This document shows positions 40,693 through 50,300 of a stretch of 55,473 bases of DNA, one piece after another. The notes below the pieces were generated by a model, which did no database searches, was not told the DNA's origin, and saw only the letters and a list, made by a program, of their open reading frames with translations. Position 1 is the stretch's first letter; each line of letters begins with the position of its first letter. The DNA is from Roseibacillus ishigakijimensis (GTDB taxonomy: Bacteria; Verrucomicrobiota; Verrucomicrobiia; Verrucomicrobiales; Akkermansiaceae): contig NZ_JAENIO010000028.1 of NCBI RefSeq assembly GCF_016595415.1, positions 1 through 55,473 of the forward strand, written 5' to 3'. Both the position numbers and the translations under genes were made by a program.

Positions 40693-42009
40693 TCAGTCAT
40701 GCCCAGGGCGGTTGACGAAGACGCGGGCCCCCGGTTTGTTGAAGAGGTAGGCGTAGGACCACTGCATCATCACGAAGAGCTTGGAGCGGAAGCCGACGAG
40801 GAAGGCCACGTGGATGAGGAGCCAGGAGATCCAGGCGAAGAAGCCTTTGCCGCGAAAGTTCTTGGTCTGCATCACGGCGGTGTTCTTCCCGATGATGGCC
40901 ATCTGGCCCTTGTCGCGGTAGGCGAAGCGTGGGCGCAGGGAGTGCTTGCGATCGGCGTGGCTGGTGGTTTCGAGGCGGGCTTCCTCTTTGAGCAGCTTGG
41001 CAATGTGCTTGCCCATCTGATTGGCGGCGGGGGCGAGGCCGGGCACCTTCACCCCATTGTGATCGGTGAGGTCGACGATGTCGCCAGCCGCGAAAAGGTC
41101 GGGATGGCCGGGGAGGGAGAGATCGGGATTGACCGCGATGCGCCCGGCCCGGTCGGTCTCCACCCCCACGTGGCGGGTGAGGTCGTGGGCCTGCACGCCG
41201 GCGGCCCAGATGATGGTCTCGGCCTCCACCCAGCCGTCGTCCGCGACGAGGGGCGAGGGGCAGGGCTGGTTGAGGTGGGCGCGGCCGGGCTCGATCTGGT
41301 CCACCCGGGGCCCGAGGATGACCTCCACCCCCAGGGCCTGCAGGCGCTGGCGGGCATACTCGGAGAGCTCGGGCTCGAAGGGTTTGAGCAGGCGGTCGCC
41401 CGATTGCACGAGGAGGATTTTGAGTTCGGCGGGGTTGATGTTGCGGAAATCGCTGTGCATGGCCCGGCGCACGAGGTCCGAGAAGGCACCCGCCAGTTCC
41501 ACTCCGGTGGGACCGCCCCCCACCAGCACAATGGTCATCAGGCGGCGGCGTTCGGCCTCGTCGGTGGTGATTTCGGCCCGCTCGAGGGCAGAGAGGGCCC
41601 GGGCCCGGATGCGGTGGGCGTCGCTGAGATTTTTCAGCCCGATGGTGCACTCCGCCCACTCGTCGCGACCGAAGTAGGAGGTGCGGGCCCCGCAGGCCAG
41701 CACGAGGTAGTCAAAGGGATAGTCCTGCCGCTCGGAGTAGGCGATTTTTTTCTCCCCGTCGACCCGCTCGATGTGGTCGAGGAGGACCTTCACATTGGCG
41801 GCCTTGGTCAGGATGCCCCGCAGCGAGCGGGCGATGTCGGGCGCGGCCAGCGAAGTGGTGGCCACCTGGTAGAGCAGGGGTTGGAAAAGGTGGTGATTCT
41901 CCCGGTCGATGAGGGTGACGTGGAAGCGGGGGTCGTCGGCAAGGGTGCGCGCGCAGGCCAGCCCGGCAAAGCCGCCGCCGATGATGAGCACTTTTCTGGG
42001 TTCGGGCAC
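40693..42009 (-). CDS. ndh: Type II NADH dehydrogenase (Ndh-like)
   Basis: A 438-residue membrane-associated flavoprotein that would pass electrons from NADH to quinone without pumping protons. Two dinucleotide folds are visible, VLIIGGGFAGLACARTLA (FAD) at the N-terminus and IVLVGGGPTGVELAGAFSDL (NADH) near residue 165, plus IIWAAGVQAH and AAGDIVDL. The C-terminus has amphipathic, aromatic segments (FFAWISWLLIHVAFLVGF) for membrane attachment. The start is best placed at the GTG at 42009, before the FAD fold; the longer frame would overlap the upstream gene. It sits 15 bp before pgsA and 65 bp after the lipoprotein gene. Confidence 0.92.
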   Translation of the reverse strand: MPEPRKVLIIGGGFAGLACARTLADDPRFHVTLIDRENHHLFQPLLYQVATTSLAAPDIARSLRGILTKAANVKVLLDHIERVDGEKKIAYSERQDYPFDYLVLACGARTSYFGRDEWAECTIGLKNLSDAHRIRARALSALERAEITTDEAERRRLMTIVLVGGGPTGVELAGAFSDLVRRAMHSDFRNINPAELKILLVQSGDRLLKPFEPELSEYARQRLQALGVEVILGPRVDQIEPGRAHLNQPCPSPLVADDGWVEAETIIWAAGVQAHDLTRHVGVETDRAGRIAVNPDLSLPGHPDLFAAGDIVDLTDHNGVKVPGLAPAANQMGKHIAKLLKEEARLETTSHADRKHSLRPRFAYRDKGQMAIIGKNTAVMQTKNFRGKGFFAWISWLLIHVAFLVGFRSKLFVMMQWSYAYLFNKPGARVFVNRPGHD

Positions 42010-42074
42010 GGCGGAACGATAGCGGAAAATGCGCTCGTGAAAAGCGGCGGCTCCGCTCTTTTCTCCGCTGACAA

Positions 42075-44339
42075 TCAGGAGGCGGAAAGGAGCTCGCCGG
42101 ATTCCTGCGGGGGATGGAGGAGGATGAGGCGCAAGATGGCCCGCAGGTTCCACTCTTGATTCACCAGCTCGCGGGCGAGGTGGTCGAGCAATTCCGCTCG
42201 GGCGGGGACCTGCCAGGGATCGGAGATGTCATCGCCGGGGAGGAGGGCAATGCCATGAATCATCTGGTAAAGTCGGCTGGCCAATACCCGGGGGGTGACG
42301 GGATTGCGTGGATCGACGAGCCAATCGGCCAGACCCAAGCGATTGGCCTCCGCAGTGACTGCCAGGCTGAGGAAGGGCAGGGGGGGACGCAGGGCCGGAG
42401 GGGGGGTGGCTTCCGCCACGGGGACGAGAAGAGCTTGCTCTTGCAACTGGGCAACTGCGCGCGAGGCGGCGACCGCCGCTTGTCGGGCTTGCCGACTGTC
42501 CGGGTCGATAGCCCGCTGGTAGTAGCGATAGAGGAGGTCCTCGCGGGGGTGTTCGGCGCGGATTTCCTGCCAAAGGGACTGGCCATCCCGCAGGTGAGCA
42601 ATCTCAATGGCGCTGAGCACTTCGCCGTAGATTTGCAATTCGTCGAAGAGGGTGGGCTCTTGCCCTTCTGGAGGCGCGGGATAGCGGAGTTTGACAATGT
42701 TTTCCGGTCCTCCGAGGACGCCGAAGAGGCGGTCTTCTTCCACCGTGAGTTCGATGGGGCGGGCGTCGATCCAGAGGCCCAGGCCCTCCGCCCGGCGGGA
42801 GCCATCGTAGGTCAAGGCCAAGTGATGCCAGTGAGCGGGCTGGGGAAGGACGGAGGCGCTGGCCGCGAGGGTGGCATCATTCTCTTCGCTCACAAAAGCC
42901 AGGCGCAGACTGTGCGGGGAGAGACTCAGCTGAAAGCCGTCGGGGCGGTGGGTGGGGCCCTGGAGCCAGAGCAGGTTCTCCTCTTTATCGGGGAGATGGG
43001 AGGCTTTGATGAAAAAGGAAAGAGTGAAGGCCCGGTCCGAGGTGAGGGGCAGGTGGCTGAATACCGCTGGTCCGACCATGGCCGTTCCCTGCACCCCACC
43101 AGCCAGGGCGGGAGTGAGCAAGAGGCGGGCTCCGCCAGTGGGGCTGTGGTCGCGGGGGGCGCTTTCATCGAAGGAAAAGGAGTGGAGCAGGTCGGGGATG
43201 GTGGCGGGGGCGTCCCCCAAGGCCAGCCAGCCGGGAAATCCTTCATCCACACTGGAGGGGACGATTTCGGCCTGTTCCCAGAGGTCGCGCTCCCGGGCGC
43301 TGGCTTGGCCCATTTGCTGGTGCCCGGCTGCGGTGTAGAGCGGTAGCAGTGGGCTTTGCAAAGGGCCTTCCTCCAAGGCGGTGGGAAAATCCGGCAAATA
43401 GGCACCCAAGACCAGGCCGGCATCGGCCCACAAGTCGCCGTCGCAGGGCTCTTCCCCGGGATTGAGGGCAAGGAAGCTCGTCGCCACTCTCTCGGCGAGA
43501 GTGGTCACTCCCGCGCGATGGGGCAGGCGGACCCAAGCGCTGGCTAGGGTTCCTTCCTCTCCTCCTTCGGCGAGCAAATCCCCCCCTAGCGCGCGGCGCA
43601 GAAAGTCGTCGAGGGCGAAATCGGGGCGAGCGAGGTCATTGTCCAGCCAGCGCAGGTAGGGGGCGAAGGGGCCTTTGCTGCTGACCGGGGCCGTGCCGGA
43701 GAGCAGGAGAAGGCGGGATTTGAAGAAGCGCGCAAAGGCTGGTTGCCGCATCATGGTCTCGATGAGCAGTCCTCGGGGGGGCTGGTTGCGGGCGAGGTAG
43801 CTCTCCTCCTCCGGGGTGGGCTCGCGACCGAAGAGGCTGCGGGTAAGAAAGGCCAGTTCCTCGCCATCCACCTCCTCGGTGGGAGGCAGGGAGGGCGGTA
43901 AAATGGCCCCGGTGGGTTCGCTCAGGGGCAGAGAGGCCCAATGGCTTTCGGTCTCCGCACCCTGCTTGATCCAGCGCCAGATGAGGGCCTGCTCCTGCTC
44001 GGGGAGCGGCCGGGGGTGTCCATCCGAGATTTTTTCCCAGAGAAGGGATTTGCGGGGACTGTTCTCCGTGGTCAGACCGGCCACATCCACGGCTCGGTCA
44101 AGGCTGAAGCCTCCCTGCGCGTCTTCTCCCCGGTGGCAGGAGAGGCATTCGCGGGTGAAGAGAGGCCGGAGGTGTTGATTGAAAGAGATTTTAACCGGAA
44201 CGGAGGGGTCACCCGCCCACGGATCTTTTTCCTGACAGGAGGAGAGAAGGAGGAGGAAGAGGAGAGGAAGCCAGCGCACGGGGAGAGCCAAGCAGGCCCG
44301 GTGCCGCTGGCAAAGTCCGCCCTGAGTCAGTGGGCTCAT
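42075..44339 (-). CDS. LamG-containing lipoprotein of the PSCyt/PSD1 type, divergent
   Basis: A 754-residue exported lipoprotein (leader ending LLFLLLLSSC). A single haem-binding motif CLSCH lies in a PSCyt1-like N-terminal domain (about 45-130). Then comes a weak DUF1549-like region (about 160-320), a LamG-type domain (about 390-560, TLSFFIKASHLP and HWHHLALTYDGS), and a short DUF1553-like tail (LADWLVDPRNPVTPRVLASRLYQMIHG and LRAILRLILLHPP). Compared with the protein at 7283, the middle DUFs are eroded and the second haem motif is absent. I used the ATG at 44339; a GTG at 44279 gives a shorter, ideal lipoprotein leader. It follows a terminator and leads the ndh-pgsA-clc run. Confidence 0.8.
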   Translation of the reverse strand: MSPLTQGGLCQRHRACLALPVRWLPLLFLLLLSSCQEKDPWAGDPSVPVKISFNQHLRPLFTRECLSCHRGEDAQGGFSLDRAVDVAGLTTENSPRKSLLWEKISDGHPRPLPEQEQALIWRWIKQGAETESHWASLPLSEPTGAILPPSLPPTEEVDGEELAFLTRSLFGREPTPEEESYLARNQPPRGLLIETMMRQPAFARFFKSRLLLLSGTAPVSSKGPFAPYLRWLDNDLARPDFALDDFLRRALGGDLLAEGGEEGTLASAWVRLPHRAGVTTLAERVATSFLALNPGEEPCDGDLWADAGLVLGAYLPDFPTALEEGPLQSPLLPLYTAAGHQQMGQASARERDLWEQAEIVPSSVDEGFPGWLALGDAPATIPDLLHSFSFDESAPRDHSPTGGARLLLTPALAGGVQGTAMVGPAVFSHLPLTSDRAFTLSFFIKASHLPDKEENLLWLQGPTHRPDGFQLSLSPHSLRLAFVSEENDATLAASASVLPQPAHWHHLALTYDGSRRAEGLGLWIDARPIELTVEEDRLFGVLGGPENIVKLRYPAPPEGQEPTLFDELQIYGEVLSAIEIAHLRDGQSLWQEIRAEHPREDLLYRYYQRAIDPDSRQARQAAVAASRAVAQLQEQALLVPVAEATPPPALRPPLPFLSLAVTAEANRLGLADWLVDPRNPVTPRVLASRLYQMIHGIALLPGDDISDPWQVPARAELLDHLARELVNQEWNLRAILRLILLHPPQESGELLSAS

Positions 44340-44349
44340 CGGGGGCACG

Positions 44350-44383
44350 AGAAAGCCCCGCTTGGCGAACCGAGGCGGGGCTT
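44350..44383 (-). terminator. Intrinsic terminator after the RRM protein gene
   Basis: AAGCCCCGC (44353-44361) pairs with GCGGGGCTT (44375-44383), a 9-bp stem; on the minus strand the stem runs out as CTTTCTC. It lies just past the stop at 44411 and just before the lipoprotein gene start. Confidence 0.65.
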
Positions 44384-44410
44384 GGGGCAAAATTCAGGGT
44401 GGGGACTGCT

Positions 44411-45145
44411 TCAGTCTTCTTTGGGAGCGAGGGAGTGGACCTCTTCCTCGGCGGGAATCTCCGCCGGGGAGGGGCTGGCTTCCTCCTTGCGGGGAGCCCG
44501 CTTGCGCTTGGGCTTGCCTTCACCGCCGTTGCTGGCCGGGCCTTTGGAGCGGGCCCCATTGACGATGAGCTTGCGGCCCATGTAGGGCTGGTCGTGGAGC
44601 ACTTCCACCGCGCGCTCGGCCTCTTCCACATTGGCCATCGTGATGAACCCGTAGCCCTTGGACTTGTGAGTGTGGCGGTTGTAGACAATCTCCACCTTGC
44701 GCACGGCACCGATGCCCTTGAAGAGCTCTTCGAGGTCATACTCGGTGGCATCGTAGGAGAGGTTGCCCACGTAGAGACGGGAACTCTTCACCTCGGTGGG
44801 AGGGGGCGTGCTTTTGCGCTCGCGGCGGGGTTTTCCTTTGCCTTCGCCTTGCTTGACGGGGCCACCGCCGGGCACCCGACCGCTCTTCTGGCCTTTCTTT
44901 TCTTGGCGGCCTTTTTCGTTGGGGTCTTCGAAAAGGCCGAAGAATTTGAGGATTTTTTGCCAGAAGGTCAGAGGTTCCGGCTTGCGGCGGCGGCTGCGGC
45001 GGGGCTGGAGCTCGTCACGCTTTTGGCTGGCTCCTCCCTTGTTGGCTCCCCCTCCTTGGCGATTGCGATTGAGGGGGCCACGGTTGCGATTCCGGTTGCC
45101 GCCTCCGCGGTTCCGGTTGTTACGGTTTTCGTTGTTTTCAGACAT
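44411..45145 (-). CDS. RNA-binding protein with one RRM domain and long basic arm
   Basis: A 244-residue protein. Residues about 120-200 are an RNA-recognition motif with RNP2 (LYVGNLSY) and RNP1 (KGYGFITM). Before it is a long, disordered, arginine- and asparagine-rich arm with repeated RN units (NRNNRNRGGGNRNRNRG), then FWQKILKFFGLF, a short hydrophobic helix. After it is a lysine/alanine/glutamate-rich tail. Bacterial RRM proteins bind mRNA and often respond to cold. The ATG at 45145 (MSENNEN) was chosen; 18 codons more are open upstream. A terminator follows. The 441-bp upstream gap could hold a long regulatory leader. Confidence 0.9.
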   Translation of the reverse strand: MSENNENRNNRNRGGGNRNRNRGPLNRNRQGGGANKGGASQKRDELQPRRSRRRKPEPLTFWQKILKFFGLFEDPNEKGRQEKKGQKSGRVPGGGPVKQGEGKGKPRRERKSTPPPTEVKSSRLYVGNLSYDATEYDLEELFKGIGAVRKVEIVYNRHTHKSKGYGFITMANVEEAERAVEVLHDQPYMGRKLIVNGARSKGPASNGGEGKPKRKRAPRKEEASPSPAEIPAEEEVHSLAPKED

Positions 45146-45586
45146 GGTCTTGTGTCGGTTCAAGCGTTCGAACCGGGAAGACCACCTCAGGATAAGCAAG
45201 GGAAGAATGACAGCAACGGTCTCGCACCGAATCCCTTGCCGTAAGAGGCGGAGAAGAGTGGGTGCGAAGAAGAGCGGAAATTATTCCGGAAAATTGGCGG
45301 CGATCCCGGCGAACGGTTCTCGGGTCGGCCTGGAGACCGCTCACGACGTCTTTGTGTTGTTCCGCAGAGAAACTCACCCGCTTGGGGGCGGCGGAGGGCA
45401 AAACAGAGAGGCACGCCTTCAGCGGAGCTAAAGTGCTGGATGGGTGGCGTGCGGGCGTCATTAAAAGTCTCGGGCTGGGGGGAAAGCTAGTTCATGCCAG
45501 TGGGAGCGGCAAGCGCGGATTTGCTTGTGAGGCTCTTCCGTGCGGTTCTGAAGAGAGCGCAAAGGGGGGCGGGCCGGGAAAGCTCA
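45146..45586. other. Gene-free region of about 440 bp
   Basis: Between the RRM protein start and the YdeI-like stop. Open frames here (such as 45138-45461 minus) lack recognisable protein features. Imperfect GGTTC...GAACC repeats lie about 10-30 bp upstream of the RRM start, but no tRNA fold is present. It is likely to be the promoter and leader of the RRM gene; no further signal was found. Confidence 0.5.
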
Positions 45587-46138
45587 CTATTCGGCCTCGG
45601 GAGCCCGAAAGGCTTTGCTGTAGAATCCCGAGGGGTCGAAGCAGCAGACCCGCTTTTTTCCTTTGGCCAGCATGTCCCGGGCATTTTCCAGCCGCTGGCA
45701 ACGGGTTTTGTGCTGCTTGGCGGAGGTGAGCCAGTGGATCCAGTCCAAGCGGGCCAGGGGGGTGGTGGCTTGCCAGGTGGCGCGGGCCTCTGGAGAGGCC
45801 GCCAGCATTTCCGCCCAATCTGCCGGGATGGCGGGCTCGGGCTCTTTCGCGACCGGGGCCAGGGTGATTTTGACTGCTCGGCCGACCTCCAGCCCGGCGG
45901 CCGCCCGGAGTTTATCCTCCACCCGCAGCCAGTGGCCCAGCTTGCCATCGGGTTCGAGGGTCGCTTGGAAGGGGTGCCCATTGAGGGTGCCGGCGACCGT
46001 GGTGCGCCCCCGTCGGGGCAGGAGGTCGCTCACCTCCTGGGGCAGAAGGAGAAATGTCCAGTCCTCCTCCGTCTGACTCTTGGCGGGGCGGAGCAAAGTT
46101 GCTTCAAAGGAAGAAGGAGGGAGTGGAGGCGAGCTCAT
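45587..46138 (-). CDS. YdeI/OmpD-associated family protein with DUF1905 domain
   Basis: A 183-residue cytoplasmic protein. The N-terminal part (about 8-95: [23 protein letters not shown], then [20 protein letters not shown]) matches the DUF1905 small beta-barrel. The C-terminal part (about 100-165: [22 protein letters not shown], then [27 protein letters not shown]) matches the YdeI/OmpD-associated domain. Proteins of this layout are widespread; their activity is not known to me. Start is the ATG at 46138. A 24-bp gap separates it from the RelE-like gene upstream, so the two may be co-transcribed. Confidence 0.87.
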   Translation of the reverse strand: MSSPPLPPSSFEATLLRPAKSQTEEDWTFLLLPQEVSDLLPRRGRTTVAGTLNGHPFQATLEPDGKLGHWLRVEDKLRAAAGLEVGRAVKITLAPVAKEPEPAIPADWAEMLAASPEARATWQATTPLARLDWIHWLTSAKQHKTRCQRLENARDMLAKGKKRVCCFDPSGFYSKAFRAPEAE

Positions 46139-46162
46139 TCTTCGCGGGGCGGGCTCTTGGCT

Positions 46163-46522
46163 CTATTGTGCTTTCGCATTGCGGCCTTCGTCGATGAGTT
46201 TCCAGAAATGCTTGGAGTCGGCAAGGGCATCGTCTTCGGAAGAAATCTTCGAGCGGTAGAGAAAATCAGAGAGGGTGCCCTTGTGCAGCACGCGATGGAC
46301 GATGACTTTGTCCTCGGCGACCTCGAAGTAGAAGCGCCAGTCGTCGGAGCGAAAGCGGTAGAGGGTCTTGCCATCGCGAGTGAGTTTGCCGAATTTTTCC
46401 CCATCGAGATGCTCCAAGTCGTCGTGGGTCACTTGGAACTCGTCAAAGATTTGGAGTTGGGCCAGGGTATCGAGCTGGGAAATCTCGGCGGCGGAAATTT
46501 CGTTGAAAACGATTTGGAGCAT
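46163..46522 (-). CDS. RelE-like protein
   Basis: A 119-residue cytoplasmic protein with RelE/ParE-fold features: [22 protein letters not shown] followed by [18 protein letters not shown]. That is the usual 'YR.R..D.R..' and 'V..V.HR' pattern, though the order and the long C-terminus ([20 protein letters not shown]) are not standard. I chose the ATG at 46522; the open frame extends far upstream into deoD antisense. No antitoxin gene is visible on either side, so it may be a domesticated or solitary member, not a toxin. A 60-bp gap separates it from divergent deoD. Confidence 0.65.
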   Translation of the reverse strand: MLQIVFNEISAAEISQLDTLAQLQIFDEFQVTHDDLEHLDGEKFGKLTRDGKTLYRFRSDDWRFYFEVAEDKVIVHRVLHKGTLSDFLYRSKISSEDDALADSKHFWKLIDEGRNAKAQ

Positions 46523-46582
46523 GGCGCAGGGTGCCACGGGAAAGGGTTGGCGGTCAATCGCGGGAAATCGTATAAACGCGGT

Positions 46583-47290
46583 ATGGCGACTCCACATATC
46601 GAAGCGGCTGGTGATGCATTTGCCGAGACCGTGCTCCTTCCCGGCGATCCCCTGCGGGCAAAGTTCATTGCCGAGACCTTTCTCAGCGAGGTGACCCAAG
46701 TGAACGGGGTGCGTAACATGCTGGGCTTCACTGGGAGTTATCATGGTCGGCCGGTCTCGGTCATGGGCTCGGGAATGGGCATTCCATCCTTATCCATCTA
46801 TGCCAAAGAGCTGATCACCGAGTATGGGGTGCGCCAGCTCATCCGGGTGGGCAGCTGTGGGGCGGTGAGCCGGGAGGTGGCCGTGCGCGATATCTTGGTG
46901 GGCATGGGGGCCAGCACCGATAGCGGAGTCAACCGGGCTCGTTTCGGAGGCTACGATTTTTCGGCGGTGGCGGACTGGGGGCTCACCCGGGCGGCGGTGG
47001 AGTCGGCCGAGCGGCAGGGAATCGCGGTGAAGGTGGGGAGTTTGTTTTCCGCAGACCTCTTCTACACCCCCCAGCCGGAGATGTTTGACCGGATGGAGAA
47101 GCTCGGAATCCTCGGGGTGGAGATGGAAGCGGCGGGACTTTACGGAGTGTGTGCCGAGTTCGGGGCCCGGGGACTGGCGGTCTGCACGGTCAGCGACCAC
47201 ATCCGCACGGGGGAGAGCCTGCCGAGCAGTGAGCGCGAAAAGGGGTTCTCCGAGATGATGAAAGTGGTGCTGGGCTCTCTCGGTGAATGA
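46583..47290 (+). CDS. deoD: Purine-nucleoside phosphorylase DeoD
   Basis: A 235-residue cytoplasmic enzyme that cleaves purine nucleosides with phosphate to free base and ribose-1-phosphate. DeoD-type landmarks: [30 protein letters not shown]-like [21 protein letters not shown], the phosphate-binding [19 protein letters not shown], and CTVSDHI (catalytic Asp). Length fits E. coli DeoD. The ATG at 46583 starts the family sequence (MATPHI). A GC/AG-rich imperfect hairpin follows its stop. The next gene on the strand is vccA copy 3, 80 bp on, which looks unrelated. Confidence 0.96.
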   Translation: MATPHIEAAGDAFAETVLLPGDPLRAKFIAETFLSEVTQVNGVRNMLGFTGSYHGRPVSVMGSGMGIPSLSIYAKELITEYGVRQLIRVGSCGAVSREVAVRDILVGMGASTDSGVNRARFGGYDFSAVADWGLTRAAVESAERQGIAVKVGSLFSADLFYTPQPEMFDRMEKLGILGVEMEAAGLYGVCAEFGARGLAVCTVSDHIRTGESLPSSEREKGFSEMMKVVLGSLGE

Positions 47291-47294
47291 GCGC

Positions 47295-47319
47295 GGAGGA
47301 GGAAGTTTTTTTCTCCTCC
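47295..47319 (+). terminator. Possible terminator after deoD
   Basis: GGAGGAGGAA and TTCTCCTCC pair with one bulged G around a GTTTTT loop, five bases after the deoD stop. The T-run is in the loop and not after the stem, so it is a weak intrinsic terminator. Confidence 0.4.
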
Positions 47320-47370
47320 CGGCTTCTCTGTATTGCATTCGTAAATTCATTGCCTAAAGTGCAGTGAGTT

Positions 47371-50300
47371 TTGGAAAACTGGTTCCAGCGTGGGCGGGGG
47401 AGGAAGAAGTCATCGACCCGACAGGGCTTTGCTCTGCTGGTCTCGGTGGTCATTTTGCTTTTTCTCTCCCTTCTCGCCACGGGGCTCCTCGCCCTTTCCT
47501 CACTGACTTTGCGGGGAGCGCACGCCGAGCAAGATCGCCAGCAGGCCCGGGCCAATGCCCGCTTGGCCCTGACGATGGCTCTGGGCCAACTGCAGGTCCA
47601 CCTCGGCCCCGACCAACGGGTCTGCGCGCCGAGTGAACTGTTCGCCGGGGCTCATGCTGTGTCCCAGCCCCATTGGGTGGGGGTCTGGAGCACCCGTCAG
47701 GGGAATGGCGCCTCCTTTTGGCAACGGGATGATCGCAATGGCGGATTGCGCGATTTGCGGGCGGAGCTGGACTGGGATGCGCGCGAGGAGGCGCTCAGCT
47801 ACCTCGTGAGTGGCAATGAGGGCTCGCGCCCGCTTTTCGAGCCCTTCGCTGCGGCTGGGTCCCCCTCGTCCTGGGTCCCGGTGGTGAGTCGGGGCACTCT
47901 GGGGGCCGGTCCACTGGCGCCAGGGGACGAGGTGGTGGTCCCCAAGGTTCCGGTCCGGTCGGCGTCGAGTCGGGCAGGAGCCTATGCCTATTGGGTGGGC
48001 GACCTCGGGGTGCGCGCTCCTGTGGCGGTGCCCAACCGCTGGCAGGGAGAGGAGAGTCTCTTTGATTCGTTACTGAGCCAGGAAGTCGATTCCTCGCTGA
48101 TGTCGGGAGGAGGGGAAGAGCCCCTGACCCTGCGGGAAAGGCAGCGGCTGGCGAGTGACGGACAGCTTTCCTTGTTGGGAAAATGGGGGGATTCCGCGTG
48201 GAACTGGTTCGACGCCACCACCTGGTCTCAGGGGGTCTTGGCCGATACCCGGGAGGGTGGGTTGCGCAAGAACCTGACGGCTTTTCTGCAGGATCCCCAT
48301 CCTGCCGCGTGGGGAAAGGATGGGGAAATCGGCCTCGATGACAATCTGGTGGGCCCTCGCAATGGCGAGCATGCGCAGGCCCTCGGCCAGCCGCTGGCCG
48401 AAGGCCGCCACGGGACCAGCGCTCCCACTTTTGGTCTCTTGCGCGATTGGGCCCGCCGCTCGCTCCCGCGGGATGGGGGCGAGGCCGAAGTTCGTAACGG
48501 AGAGACGGTTCTTTTGCCTAAAAGTGAACTCGGCATGCGATCGGCCTTTGCCAACGAGGAGGCCGTTATCTTGCGGAAACGCCAGCAGTCCGACCTCAAG
48601 CCCGTGGTGGTCGAGGCCTCCATGTATTCCACCTTTTCCTATCACCTCAATCCGCCCGGCTTCCGCAAAATCTATAACATCCGGTCCCATCAATGGCCCC
48701 GGGTGGTGCTCTGGAATCCCTACAGCGCGGCGCTCTCCGTGCCTCCTTCGGTGATGATGATGCAGCTGAACTCGCGCAACGACTTTCGCACCCTGGTCCG
48801 CACGGACAACTTTGTGGGGGATGTGCAGTGGATCAGCTGGGGTGGGGGGACCCGCACTCCTCCTCCCCAGGTGGGGGAAAGCATCCGGGAGAGCGCCAAC
48901 TACAATGATCCCTACACCGGGATGTATTACTTTTCGTTGCCGGCGGAAACGATAGGTGCGGGCGAGTGTCTCGTCTTTTCCCCCGCACAGGCCATGGAAT
49001 ATGAGGGGCACGACATTCTCGCCAATCGCCTCTCGGCGCGGGTGGCTCCCGATCCTTCACGCAATTTCTATGTCTCCTCTTCCGAGTTCGACGACGATGA
49101 TACCGGATCCGGCTTCAACTTCGAACTGCTCAACTACTTCTACCATCCCGCGAGTGGTCTCGATAACCAGGCTGACGATTCCCGCTTTTTGTGGAAAGAT
49201 GCCAGTGGTCACTCCTCCCTGAGTATCTTTGACTTCGACCGCCTTCCCCTGCTGGCTTCGGTCTCTTGTTCCCTGCAGTATGGGGCCGGGAAGGAGCCTC
49301 GTCTCGCCCTTAATGAGCGCCAGCGTATCGAGGTGGAATTCACGGATTTGCGCGATCCCGTCATCGCCAACAAGCCCGATGTGCGTAGCCGGGAAGGCTT
49401 CCGCCTCCGTTGGCTGGAGGAGCATCCCTCCAATGTTTTTGTGGGAAACAACCCTGCGGGGCCCGACGCCTTCGAGACCGCGCCCCTCGCCAATTGGAAC
49501 CTGCGGGCCAGCTATTCCCTCCGCAGTCCCTGGGAAAACCTGGCCGGGGATCAGGGTGACGGGCTCGCCAGTGGTCCCTGGTTCTTCGGTCTTTACACCC
49601 GCGACCTTTATGACCAATTGGTGGGCTGGGACGAGCAAATGCCCTTTTACGAAGAGGGATACTATCGGGGCAATCCCTTTGGCCTGCCGCAGGAAGGGCG
49701 CCTGCGCACGATTCTCTTCGAACTTCCCCGGGATGACCTCGGGGTGCTTTCCCTAGCGCAGTTTCAACATGCCAAGCTCAGCGAATTCGTCTGGCACCCG
49801 ACCTACGCGGTGGGGAATTCCCTGGTCGATCCCCGCCTGGGGCTGACCGGGATGAAGGGAACGGCCCCGGTGCTGGGCGAGGAGGGAGAGGGAGGTTGGA
49901 ACGCCCTCGCCATAGGGTGGTCCAGTGACGCCGAACGCTCTGAGGACCGCGACGAGTGGGCCCGCTTTGCCCGCTTTCTGGTGCAGGATTTGCCCGCTGA
50001 GGAAAACCTCGTCTACGACCTGAGCTACGAGGTCAACCACAGTCTTTTCGATGAGTTCTTTCTCGCCACCGGCAACGAACGCCAGCGCCGGGAGTTCCTC
50101 GCGGAAGGCCGCCCCCTGCCCAATGGTCGCCTGCGTTTGCGGCCCGGGGGCACGGCTGCGGAAGTGGGTAGCGTGACCCGCGCGGCCGGGGCTTTGATGC
50201 TGGAGGGAGCCTTCAATGTCAACTCCACCCGCCGGGAGGCGTGGAAGGCCCTCCTGGCCTCTCTGCGGCAAAGCGCGCTCTCCGCAGGCGAGGGCAGTCC

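Noticed and set aside
39301-42159. 952-residue open frame on the plus strand opposite the CLC, pgsA and ndh genes
   Set aside because: It is the antisense of three well-recognised genes. Its product is rich in Gly, Glu, His and Ala, as expected from antisense of high-GC codons, and has no domain.
45151-45180. tRNA-like TTCGAACC next to the RRM gene
   Set aside because: The sequence resembles a T-loop, but no acceptor, anticodon or D arm can be drawn around it. It is part of a short GGTTC/GAACC repeat.
45138-45461. 107-residue minus-strand frame upstream of the RRM protein
   Set aside because: It overlaps the RRM start in another frame and has no recognisable fold; more likely leader sequence.
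46163-46522. Complete toxin-antitoxin pair around the RelE-like gene
   Set aside because: No antitoxin-like gene lies on either side: upstream is divergent deoD and downstream is a YdeI-like gene.
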